From contig CAWEFA010000085.1 of NCBI GenBank assembly GCA_963808135.1, positions 1 to 17,123 of the forward strand: DNA of 17,123 nucleotides. Direction: 5' to 3'. Made by a program: the position numbers and the translations under genes. Origin of the DNA: CAWEFA01 sp963808135. GTDB lineage: Bacteria > Bacteroidota > Bacteroidia > Bacteroidales > DTGW01. Below the pieces are notes generated by a model. That model saw nothing but the letters and a program-made list of their open reading frames with translations, was not told where the DNA came from and did not search any database. Shown one piece after another: positions 1-6,728 of the stretch; positions within the stretch are counted from its first letter, which is position 1, and the number at the start of each line of letters is the position of its first letter.

Positions 1-25
1 CAGCGGCACAGAATGCGACGTGATG

Positions 26-44
26 GTGCGAGCGGTGCTCGCAC
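26..44. repeat. Perfect 8-bp palindrome next to a stop codon
   Basis: GTGCGAGC (26-33) and GCTCGCAC (37-44) are perfect inverted copies separated by GGT. The hairpin lies 2 nt beyond the inferred TAA stop (47-49) of the minus-strand radical SAM gene. On that strand no T-run follows it, so it is not a classical intrinsic terminator. A dispersed REP-like element or a rho-type 3' end hairpin are the likely readings. Confidence 0.5.
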
Positions 45-46
45 TC

Positions 47-1169
47 TTATCTCGGCCACTCGCTGATGCGGTGCCACCAGTGTTCGAGCCGTTTCAGATA
101 TTTTTTGGGATTCGGCATTCGGTCGGCCAAAGATTGACTTGCCGAGGGATTTGTCCGGCCACAAATGCAGGTGCTTCTCAATACCAAGTTCCTTGGAAAT
201 TTCTGAAACCATGTGCAGCGCGTTTATAGCGTAGTTCTGCCAGCTTTCGCGTGTGGCAAAAACCTCCGTCCGCAACCGAACGCCCGTCTCTGCGGACTGT
301 TCCTCGATGCGTGCCACGTTTTCGGCCCGGATGTTGATGGGTTCGTGGAATATGGTGATTGGCTCCAGTTCGGCCACGGCTTTGAGCGTCGTGCGCAAAT
401 CGGCTTCATCACATTCGGGATACGTCGGCGCCATGGCCACATAAACATGCAATCCGGCCTTCTTTGCAGTATGCAGCGTGGCCAGCCGTTGCGACGGCGC
501 GGGCGCTTTTGGCTCATACACCTTGGCCAGATCGTTGCGCAACGTGGGCAGGCTCATGCCAAAGACGAGACGTTTGCCAAAACTGCGGAACAAGCCGAAA
601 TCGGCTCGCGCCAGCGGACTGCGCGTGAGGATGCGGACGTTGAGCGTGGATTCATCGCGGATGAGTTCCAGCGAATGGCGCACAAGGAAGCGCGCGTGCT
701 CGGCCAGTTCCTTCTGCCGTGCCGGGTCGGGATGGCGGATGACCTGATACGGGTCGGTCGTGCTGCAATAAATCACCGCGCGATTGCCGTCGGGCTTGAG
801 TAGTTTGCGCGGCGTGTTTTCGGCGGAGCGCAACGAGGCGAGAAACTTCTGTTCATCCCACGGGCGGAGCAGGAGATAATCGCCCCACTCGGCATCCGGG
901 TCTTTGACGCCGTATTCCGCGAGCTTCGCTCCTTGTTTAATGGTCGCAGCACTGGGCACATAACAAAACCGGCAGGCGTGCGAACACCCGACCGCGACGT
1001 TGAACGCCCAATTCGACAGGCTTTTGTAAATAAAATTGTTTTCTGCAATCACAGCCGGCGCGTGCCAGAAATCAACGGGTGACTTTTTCGGCTTCAAGCG
1101 CACGCGAAAGCGCTCTGCTTTGGGCGGAACTATGTCCAATACGGCTGCGTTGTCGTCAAAAGAGTTCAC
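47..1169 (-). CDS. SPL-like radical SAM protein (TcmP partner), one frameshift
   Basis: Reading from the GTG at 1169, the product shows GCSHACRFCYVPS at about residues 61-73. C62, C66 and C69 form the CxxxCxxC site that binds the radical-SAM 4Fe-4S cluster, within a setting like the spore-photoproduct-lyase (SPL) and Rv2578c-type radical SAM families. The rest is a soluble TIM-barrel-like protein of about 373 aa with no signal peptide. The frame breaks near 111-125, where one extra base lies in the stretch read as GRPNAE. Dropping it restores GRPMPNPKKYL and an end at EWPR followed by TAA at 47-49. The GTG start overlaps the tcmP stop as GTGA, which implies translational coupling. TcmP proteins are known for occurring beside three-cysteine-motif proteins of this kind. 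The substrate is unknown: DNA or RNA repair or modification is possible but unproven. Confidence 0.8.
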
Positions 1170-2058
1170 GGTTTCAAAATATGTTCAGCAATGCGCTTGG
1201 CAATCGGTCCGCCTTTTGGATTACCGGCGGCAAAACACAATAGATAAAGCGGACAGTGTGCGGAATTCAAGAGCGGTAAAGGGTTCTTGGCCGACATGCG
1301 GAAAAACCGTTTTTAGTCTCTTCACGAAGTAGTCAGCAATTGCAAAGTAACCGGCGCGTTTAACAGTTGTTTCAGCCGTGTCACCAAAGAGATCGCGGGT
1401 TTTATGTTTTTCGTAAAAAACTTTATACCAATCCGGTTCGCCGAACATGAGATCGAGACGTTGTCGCCAACCGGACGGAATTTGCCCGTCTTTCGTCAAC
1501 ATCCGATTCACCGCAACACCCAGAGGAAATAGCAACCAAAGGTCAATCGCTTTTGTTTCGGCGATAGCGCTAATTGTTGCCCACGTAACCTGCATTCCGA
1601 ACGGATCAAGGAAAACTACAGCGCGACGGCCAATCCGAAGCCAATCCACAGTCTTGCAGAGTGTCGTCAGGTAATGGTTCGCCTCGTCGTTAACAGATTC
1701 AACACGAGCAGCAAGACGCGGGAAATCAGCTCTGAGTTTTCGTAACTCGGCGTGACGGCTTGGGTCGCGTTCGACAAAAACGTAGTGATCAAATGGACGT
1801 GGAATTTGCAGGGCAATGCGTGCTGATCCGTCAACAAATTCACGAGTATCTGACCGGACTGAGATCGTCAAACAACGGCGATGAGTTTTCGGGATTGGCT
1901 TTTGGCGTGTTGTAGCCAGTGCCCGCGAAAGCATCAATATAGTAAAGTGTAAACGGCTGGTTCTTCAATGCCTCCTGATATGCGATCAGGTATTCCCGAA
2001 GACGTTGAAGCTTCTGTTCGGTCCATTTGCCTCCGAATTGTTGGATCGGTTCAGCCAT
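1166..2058 (-). CDS. tcmP: Three-Cys-motif partner protein TcmP, two frameshifts
   Basis: From ATG 2058 the N-terminus reads MAEPIQQFGGKWTEQKL, then YYIDAFAGTGY, the family's signature opening. The middle carries DGSARIAL, then HYVFVERDP and VVFLDPFGMQVTW. The C-terminus ends CFAAGNPKGGPIAKRIAEH. DAFAGTG resembles SAM-binding motif I and DPFG resembles the DPPY-type catalytic motif of DNA methyltransferases, so a methyltransferase-like fold is likely. Activity is inferred, not shown. Two extra bases break the frame: near 1852-1866, where FDDLS should continue into RSDTREFVDG, and near 1288-1298, where FPHVG should continue into KNPLPLLNS. The total of 893 nt is 297 codons plus 2, as two insertions require (about 296 aa). 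The stop overlaps the radical SAM start. Start chosen because family similarity begins within 6 residues of it. Confidence 0.85.
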
Positions 2059-2145
2059 TGGACGGAGAATGCATGTATCGTGGATCATTTGCGAGCCAGA
2101 TTACGCGTAAGGGTGGGACAAAGGCTGTCCATGACGAATCGGCGA

Positions 2146-2165
2146 GAATTCGTGAAATTCGTGTC
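2146..2165. repeat. CACGAATT-type intergenic mini-repeat, copy 1
   Basis: Two imperfect copies of a 9-mer (ATTCGTGAA, ATTCGTGTC at 2148-2165) lie in tandem. On the minus strand they read CACGAATT units, about 11 nt downstream of the MoCo-carrier-like gene's stop. The 118-nt gap between that gene and tcmP otherwise holds only a weak GGACA/TGTCC hairpin near 2117-2131. A related copy occurs at 2662-2687. Confidence 0.45.
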
Positions 2166-2176
2166 TCGCTCGTTCT

Positions 2177-2656
2177 TCAGGTCTCCAACGCGGCTTCAAG
2201 CAGTTCCCTGACAAATTTTCCGATGCCGGGCGCCTGGGATTCGCGCGGGCCGGCGACGTTGAGCGTGTGAACCTTGTTCCGTTTCAGGAATTTTGAAAGG
2301 GCGGCGGCGCCTCTGGACACGCCGTCCCGTTCACAAACCACCAGCGCCGGACGGCCATGTTGTTCGGCGCAGGTTTTCGTGAAGGCCGTGCCGCCGGACA
2401 ATTCTTTTTCCCGCGCCACGATCAACGTGGCGTCCGAATCCAGCACGTTCTTTTCGGTGCGCTCGTCGTAATCCGCCGAATCGGTTTCGCGCAGCCGGTA
2501 AATCGGCGGGATGACGCCATCCTCGGCGCGCCGGCCATGCGGACACCATCCGCCGTGTTCGTAACCGTGCCGGATGGCAAAATCCAGCGCGGCCCGATCC
2601 ACGCCGGTCTGTCCTCCGGAAACAATTTTCACCCGGCTAGACTTTGCAGCATTCAA
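2177..2656 (-). CDS. YpsA/molybdenum-cofactor-carrier-like SLOG protein
   Basis: The 159-aa product opens VKIVSGGQTGVDRAALDFAI, the nucleotide-binding glycine loop of the SLOG (TIGR00725/YpsA/MoCo carrier) Rossmann-like superfamily. It continues with GGWCPHGRRAEDG, then SDATLIV and a second ligand loop LSGGTAFT, and ends LNVAGPRESQAPGIGKFV, all typical of the 'putative molybdenum carrier' group. It is cytosolic. Despite the family name, most members are uncharacterised; SLOG domains bind nucleotides or nucleotide-derived ligands, and MoCo binding here is only by name. The listed start is TTG at 2656. GTG at 2632, directly before the first strand (VKIVSGG), is equally plausible and gives 151 aa. 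The frame is intact. Neighbours on the same strand are separated by gaps holding mini-repeats, so an operon is not evident. Confidence 0.8.
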   Translation of the reverse strand: MNAAKSSRVKIVSGGQTGVDRAALDFAIRHGYEHGGWCPHGRRAEDGVIPPIYRLRETDSADYDERTEKNVLDSDATLIVAREKELSGGTAFTKTCAEQHGRPALVVCERDGVSRGAAALSKFLKRNKVHTLNVAGPRESQAPGIGKFVRELLEAALET

Positions 2657-2661
2657 TCAGC

Positions 2662-2687
2662 GTGAATTGGCGGAATTCGTGCCTCAC
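2662..2687. repeat. CACGAATT-type intergenic mini-repeat, copy 2
   Basis: GTGAATTGGCGGAATTCGTGCC lies just beyond the cupin gene's stop on the minus strand. ATTCGTGCCTCAC (2675-2687) matches ATTCGTGTCTCGC (2157-2169) at 11 of 13 positions, and GAATTCGTG is exact in both. Placement after a stop codon in each case suggests a dispersed intergenic repeat. Confidence 0.4.
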
Positions 2688-2703
2688 GGTTTTCAGACAG
2701 AAA

Positions 2704-3033
2704 TCACGCCACCGTCAGCGGGCCGTCGAAGATGGTCAGGCTGATGACTTCCGTCCGGGCGACGTGCGGGCCGTGCCGGACGCCTTCGGGCGCGAAGAAC
2801 AGCGTGCCGGCGGTGTAGGTTTTGTCGGATTCCTCCCATTCGCCGGAAAGCACGTAGGACCATTCGTTGGCGTCCGGATGCGTGTGGGCCGGGATCGTAC
2901 AGCCGGCCTTGAACTTGCGCAGCACCACCACCCCGCCGGCGCTTTCATTTTTGTGCAGCATCATCAACTCGACTCCTTCGTAAGGACCTGGCTGCCAGTC
3001 TTTGTCTTTGGTCAATGCCACATATGGAAACAT
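2704..3033 (-). CDS. Small single-domain cupin (ChrR-type)
   Basis: The 109-aa product forms one cupin barrel. Motif 1 is GCTIPAHTHPDANEWSYVLSG, whose two His and Glu fit the metal-binding HxH...E set; motif 2 is GTLFFAPEGVRHGPH with the last metal His. This resembles stand-alone cupins related to the ChrR anti-sigma C-terminal domain, which bind Zn, Fe or Mn. No signal peptide or anti-sigma N-terminus is present, so neither regulation nor a specific enzyme activity can be assigned. The start at ATG 3033 (MFPYVAL) was chosen because the upstream 30 codons, available back to 3123, are low-complexity and unlike the family. An AAAGG lies only 1 nt upstream, too close to be a good ribosome site. 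The frame is intact. Confidence 0.75.
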   Translation of the reverse strand: MFPYVALTKDKDWQPGPYEGVELMMLHKNESAGGVVVLRKFKAGCTIPAHTHPDANEWSYVLSGEWEESDKTYTAGTLFFAPEGVRHGPHVARTEVISLTIFDGPLTVA

Positions 3034-3132
3034 GCCTTTATCGAAGCGGATTGCGCGCAATTTGCAAGCCTGGAGAAACTTGGTTGAAGGCTGATAGTTG
3101 AGGGCCGGGAGCAAACGCGCCACCTCACCCGG

Positions 3133-3163
3133 CCCTCTCCCCCGTCGGCGACAGCGGAGAGGG
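3133..3163. repeat. GC-rich intergenic hairpin
   Basis: CCCTCTCC (3133-3140) pairs with GGAGAGGG (3156-3163), and the loop itself contains GTCG/CGAC (3144-3147/3149-3152). It lies in the 184-nt gap between the glycosidase stop and the cupin start. No T-run follows on either strand, so it looks like a dispersed REP-type palindrome more than a terminator. Confidence 0.5.
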
Positions 3164-3217
3164 GGAGATTTTCGTCAGTCAAATTGCGTATCGCAGTTCA
3201 CCGGTCCTCCATTGCAG

Positions 3218-4462
3218 TCAGTGGGTTGTCGAAGACGGCGACAGCTTGTAAAGATGGACGGCCCAAGGCTCGAAATGATCGCTGAACGACCGTTCGTGAC
3301 CGCGAGGGTCCGGTTTTCGCCGAGCACTTCCAATGTATTGTCGCCTTTCACTCCGGCAAGCGTGAACGTTGCGTCGGTCGCGCCGTCGCGCATGCCCACG
3401 GCAAACAGATACGTCGCCCCGCCCAATTGCTTGACCATCGTCGCCACCGGCACGTCCGGATTTTTCGATTGCACGGTCACGGCGTCGCGGATGGTGGGAC
3501 GGTTCAGCACCGGTGCCAGTTGGGTGATTTGCTGATTGATTTGGGTGACGGCGGCGAGCATTTCCGGGTCGTCCAGCAAGGCGGCATCGTGGAACGTCGG
3601 TTTGAATTGATGGACGAAGTAAATCAAGCCGCGCGAGCCGTGGATGAGCGACATCCAGACTTCGGCGCGGACCTGTTGCGGCGTGGGCTTGTGCTTCGGA
3701 TTGGCGATGGCGGTGCATTCGATGCAGTTCCAGACCGGTTTTTCGCCCTGGCCCCATTGGACCAGCCGTTCCACGCCGTTGGCGACGAACCATAAATTGC
3801 CGTGCACCTCGCGGCTGTCGTGGTTCACCGGATAAATGTCGAACGACGCGATGTCGCAGCCCTTGAGATATTCGGGATAATCCTCGGGATGATGGTTGCG
3901 TTTGCCGCGGCCATACCAGCCGTCCCAAGCCACGCCCTGGCCAAGGTTCAGGAGAATCGGGCGCGAGGAATCCACGGCCTTCATTTGCTGGTAATCTTCG
4001 ACGATCTTTTCCGGCGGAATGGGTGAGCCGAAACCAAACCTGCGCGCCCCACGATTGCCCATTGTCAGGTTCGTCGCCGTGCATCCAGCCGATGATGGTT
4101 GGATCGTCGCGATGCCGCCGGCCGGTTTCATTTTGTCGGCAAACGACCCACATCCCGGCTTTTTTGAGCGCCGCCAATTGGTCTTCGGTCGGTCCTTTCC
4201 ACAAACCGACGTAGGTATTGATGCCGGCCTGGCGGTAGCGTCCGGCATTCGCCGGGTCCTGCAGCCACACGGCGATGGGGAAAAAGTTGGAATTGGCCCA
4301 GGGCCCATTCGTCCACGGCATCGCCGGCTTTTCCGCGACCGCAACCGGTTCCGCGATGGTTGCCGTTGCGCCCGTCAAAAAGGCTCCGGCCAGCGACGAG
4401 CAGAGCAACCGCTTCAACCGCCGGCGCCAATCTCCGATGACGGAGGGTTCCTGGACTTTCAT
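3218..4462 (-). CDS. Secreted TIM-barrel glycoside-hydrolase-like protein, two frameshifts
   Basis: From ATG 4462 the N-terminus has basic residues (DWRRRLKRLL) followed by a hydrophobic stretch and Ala-rich region, a signal peptide, so the protein is probably exported. Then come NFFPIAVWLQDP, INTYVGLWKG, PTIIGWMHGDEPDN (near 121-134), RPILLNLGQGVAW, DIASFDIYPV, VWNCIECTA (near 244-252) and HGSRGLIYFVHQF. This is a (beta/alpha)8 glycosidase pattern; E131 and about E249 are candidate acid/base and nucleophile, by analogy with clan GH-A only. One extra base near 4030-4062 and one missing base near 3283-3290 break the frame. Removing both restores a C-terminus FSDHFEPWAVHLYKL and a TGA at 3218, and 1245 nt is exactly 415 codons (414 aa). 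Without the second correction the frame runs to 3175 with an unrelated tail. Substrate unknown. The family is common in Verrucomicrobia as I recall it; specificity is not assigned. Confidence 0.7.
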   Translation of the reverse strand: MKVQEPSVIGDWRRRLKRLLCSSLAGAFLTGATATIAEPVAVAEKPAMPWTNGPWANSNFFPIAVWLQDPANAGRYRQAGINTYVGLWKGPTEDQLAALKKAGMWVVCRQNETGRRHRDDPTIIGWMHGDEPDNGQSWGAQVWFRLTHSAGKDRRRLPANEGRGFLAPDSPEPWPGRGLGRLVWPRQTQPSSRGLSRISQGLRHRVVRHLSGEPRQPRGARQFMVRRQRRGTAGPMGPGRKTGLELHRMHRHRQSEAQAHAATGPRRSLDVAHPRLARLDLLRPSIQTDVPRCRLAGRPGNARRRHPNQSANHPTGTGAEPSHHPRRRDRAIEKSGRAGGDDGQAIGRGDVSVCRGHARRRDRRNVHACRSERRQYIGSARRKPDPRGHERSFSDHFEPWAVHLYKLSPSSTTH

Positions 4463-4541
4463 GCCGGCACTGTGTTTATCCCTGCGCCACGGCGCGAACA
4501 AGCCGAGATTCGCGCGAAACGGATTTGATTCTTCATTTTTA

Positions 4542-4556
4542 ATTCTGCATTCTGCC
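4542..4556. repeat. ATTCTGC tandem pair in divergent spacer
   Basis: ATTCTGC is repeated directly (4542-4548, 4549-4555, then C) in the 100-nt gap between the divergent glycosidase and pheA genes, a few bases before the pheA GTG. Promoters for both genes should lie in this gap, but I see no convincing -35/-10 pair. Confidence 0.3.
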
Positions 4557-4562
4557 GGGGTT

Positions 4563-5648
4563 GTGAACATTCCCGAACATCGCCAGGCGATTGACCGGCT
4601 GGACGCGCAAATCGTCCGGCTGCTCAACGAGCGCACGAAGCACGTGCTCGCCATCGGCGACATGAAGCTCAAGGCCGGCGAGGAAATTTACGCGCCGCAC
4701 CGCGAACGCGCCGTGTTTGCAACGCATCTGCCAGTCGAACCAGGGGCCGATAACCGACGACCAGCTCTGCGCGATTTACCGCGAAATCATGTCCAGCGCG
4801 CTGGCGCTGGAGAAGACCATGTCCATCGCGTATCTCGGCCCGGAGGCGACGTTCACGCATCAGGCCGCGATTCAAAAATTCGGTTCCAGCCTGCGTTACG
4901 TGTCGCAAAAGACCATTGCCGACGTGTTCGCCGAGGTCAGCCGGAACCGCGCGGATTACGGCGTCGTGCCGGTGGAGAACACCACCGAAGGCGTCGTCAC
5001 GCACACGCTCGACATGTTCGTGGACAGCGATTTGAAAATCGTTTCGCAGATCGTTTTGCCGATTCAGTATTGCCTGGCCGGCAATTGCAAATTGGAGAGC
5101 ATCCAGCGGCTTTATGTCCATCCCCAGGCCCTGGCCCAGTGCCGGTCCTGGGTGCAAAAGAATCTGCCGCACGCTGAAATTCTTGAAACCTCCTCCAACG
5201 CGCGGTCGGCCGAACTGGTGGCCCATCCGGCGGGCAAAACTTCGGGCTGCGCGGGAAAGTGGCCGCCATCACCGGCATCCTGGCCGCCGAAAAATACGGC
5301 CTGCCCGTGCTCGAACAGGACATTCAGGACAACGCCGCCAACGCCACGCGCTTCCTCGTGCTCGGCCGCCAATGCAGTCCGCCCACCGGCGACGACCGCA
5401 CCAGCCTGCTGGTCAGCGTGGCCGACAAGGCCGGCGCGTTGCATCAGGCGATTGCCGCGTTCCGCCGTTACAAAATCAACATGACGAAGATTGAATCGCG
5501 CCCGAGCAAGCGGAAGGCGTGGGAATATTTCTTCTTCATTGATTGCGACGGCCACGTGCAGGACCGCAAGGTCGTCAAGGCCATCCAGCTTCTGGGCGAG
5601 CATTGCAACTTCGTCAAAGTCCTCGGCTCGTATCCGAACACGGAATGA
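4563..5648 (+). CDS. pheA: Chorismate mutase/prephenate dehydratase (P-protein), two frameshifts
   Basis: This bifunctional cytosolic enzyme of phenylalanine synthesis converts chorismate to prephenate and then to phenylpyruvate. The N-terminal chorismate mutase helix bundle reads RQAIDRLDAQIVRLLNERTK and continues to about residue 85. The prephenate dehydratase part begins MSIAYLGPEATFTHQAAI and includes VPVENTTEG and NATRFLVLG (the conserved TRF). A C-terminal ACT domain has GALH and KIESRP, the phenylalanine-binding feedback motifs. One extra base at about 4716-4720 (VF then QRICQSNQG) and one missing A in the run 5236-5239 (GK then NFGLRGKVAAITG) break the frame. The total of 1086 nt is 362 codons (361 aa), normal for P-proteins. 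The GTG start has GGGG just upstream and directly precedes NIPEHRQAID. Both domains and the allosteric site look complete once corrected. Confidence 0.9.
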
Positions 5649-5762
5649 CTTCCGTTGGTGAATCAATGCGGCAATCAGATGGTAACTGCCTTGTATCCAA
5701 TTGGCCTGGAACGACTTGCCCATGTCATTACTTTTTGCTTTTAAAAAAGTTAGGAATTGTGA

Positions 5763-5768
5763 TATAGT
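5763..5768 (+). promoter_or_regulatory. Possible -10 box TATAGT, near-leaderless start
   Basis: TATAGT lies 6 nt before the ATG at 5775. A weak TTTAAA at 5740-5745 sits 17 nt further upstream. If real, transcription would start at or next to the start codon, and no Shine-Dalgarno sequence is visible. The 126-nt gap turns AT-rich only here (5730-5768), as expected of a promoter in a GC-rich genome. Confidence 0.3.
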
Positions 5769-5774
5769 GCGGGC

Positions 5775-6449
5775 ATGGAAGGGAAAGAGGTTTCCAATGA
5801 TTATTTTATCTGGGGAATTGACGATTCCCCCTACGGCCCGGTGGAACTGTCGGTCTTGATCGACTGGATCAGCGACGAACGGGTGCTGGCCGATACCTGG
5901 GTGTTTGCGCGTCACGATGGCAGTTGGCGGCGGGCGGCGGAAATTCCCGAACTTCAGGCGCATTTCAGCCAGGCAATCATTCCGGATTCCGCCGCGGCTT
6001 CCAGTTCGGGCATCAAACCCGGCTCGCTGCGGCGCATCAAAATCCTGTCCCAACTGAACGACGCCCAGCTCGATCGCCTGGCTGAATTCATGGAAGTGCA
6101 CAAGGTGCCGCAATGGACGGCGGTGGTGAAACAGGGCGATGCGGGCAACGGCATGTTCTTCATCCTGCAAGGCGAACTGCGGGCGCGGGTGATGGTCGGG
6201 GAAAAAGAGACGATTCTGGCCACGTTCGGCCCCGGCGATTTTTTCGGCGACATGTCGCTGTTCGATCACGGTCCGCGGTCGGCGGATGTCATTGCCAACA
6301 CCGACAGCATCGTGCTGAAAATGTCCGACGTGGCTTTTGACCGGCTTACCCGGGAAGCGCCCGCCCTCGCGACGCCCTTTCTGCAAGCCACGGCCCGGAC
6401 CCTGGCCGCCCGGATTCGCGCCGACAATAAACGTCTGGACCGGGTTTAA
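5775..6449 (+). CDS. GYF_2 (DUF4339)-cyclic-nucleotide-binding domain protein
   Basis: The 224-aa product has two parts. Residues about 10-62 form a GYF_2/DUF4339-like module (YFIWGIDDSPYGPVELSVLI, then GSWRRAAEIPEL). After an Ala/Ser-rich linker (about 74-85), residues 90-205 form a cyclic-nucleotide-binding beta-roll with VVKQGDAGNGMFFILQGEL and the phosphate-binding cassette GPGDFFGDMSLFDHGPRSA. The cassette Arg that contacts the cyclic phosphate is present; the usual Glu of FGE is Asp here, so ligand affinity is uncertain. No helix-turn-helix, kinase or cyclase domain follows, so it is not a CRP-type regulator. It may act through the GYF_2 module as a protein-binding sensor; that is inference. 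No membrane segment. Intact frame. GC content is typical of the left part, and it is the last gene before the composition change. Confidence 0.75.
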   Translation: MEGKEVSNDYFIWGIDDSPYGPVELSVLIDWISDERVLADTWVFARHDGSWRRAAEIPELQAHFSQAIIPDSAAASSSGIKPGSLRRIKILSQLNDAQLDRLAEFMEVHKVPQWTAVVKQGDAGNGMFFILQGELRARVMVGEKETILATFGPGDFFGDMSLFDHGPRSADVIANTDSIVLKMSDVAFDRLTREAPALATPFLQATARTLAARIRADNKRLDRV

Positions 6450-6728
6450 ACTGAAGGTTTCTTCTATTTGATGTATGCGTTCGGGGTCGGTCATGGTTTA
6501 AAAGGTTTTTTAAAATTTTATAAACATTGGTTATAGCAACATATTTACGCTAAAATAACGAATGGCAGGTTATTTAACAAATAATTTTTTATTGGCATTA
6601 TTTTAAACCGGCGCTGTTAAAACTTTGCGCTTTCGCGCCTTCGCGTGAAAATTCACACCAATGTCCTCAAACAATCCGTTTGCATATCATTCAAAAAATA
6701 ATTACTTTTCTTGCATTTACAATAATGT
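6450..6728. other. Composition junction between two unlike DNA stretches
   Basis: This 279-nt gap has no supported gene. Up to about 6493 it is moderately GC-rich; from 6494 it becomes AT-rich (runs of TTTTAAAATTTTATAAA). All genes before it are GC-rich and all after it AT-rich with Bacteroidetes-like signals. No direct repeats flanking the right part, integrase, transposase or tRNA can be seen here. The exact joint cannot be fixed by eye; 6490-6600 is the likely interval. Confidence 0.55.
6623..6646. repeat. CTTTGCGC-type 8-mer, three tandem copies
   Basis: CTTTGCGC, TTTCGCGC and CTTCGCGT follow each other directly as three imperfect 8-mers. I recall similar CTTTGCGC strings as dispersed intergenic elements in several bacterial phyla. 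Here the copy sits in the composition junction, about 80 nt before the DUF4403 gene. Confidence 0.45.

Noticed and set aside
213..803. Plus-strand 196-codon open frame
   Set aside because: Opposite the radical SAM gene, whose CxxxCxxC and continuous family sequence explain the region.
2357..3535. Several plus-strand open frames opposite the SLOG, cupin and glycosidase genes
   Set aside because: Each is the complement of a recognised minus-strand domain; none shows its own motif or start signal.
4669..5226. Minus-strand 185-codon open frame
   Set aside because: Antisense to pheA, Arg/Gly/His-rich composition typical of GC-rich shadow frames; no motif.
5112..6494. Long minus-strand open frame beginning MTDPERIHQIEE
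   Set aside because: The first residues recall starts of some Ser/Thr kinase genes, but nearly all the frame is antisense to the GYF_2-CNBD and pheA genes and has no domain pattern. The similarity is short enough to be chance.
6562..6606. Fourteen-codon open frame MAGYLTNNFLLALF
   Set aside because: Too short, no ribosome site, and in AT-rich sequence where such frames are expected by chance.
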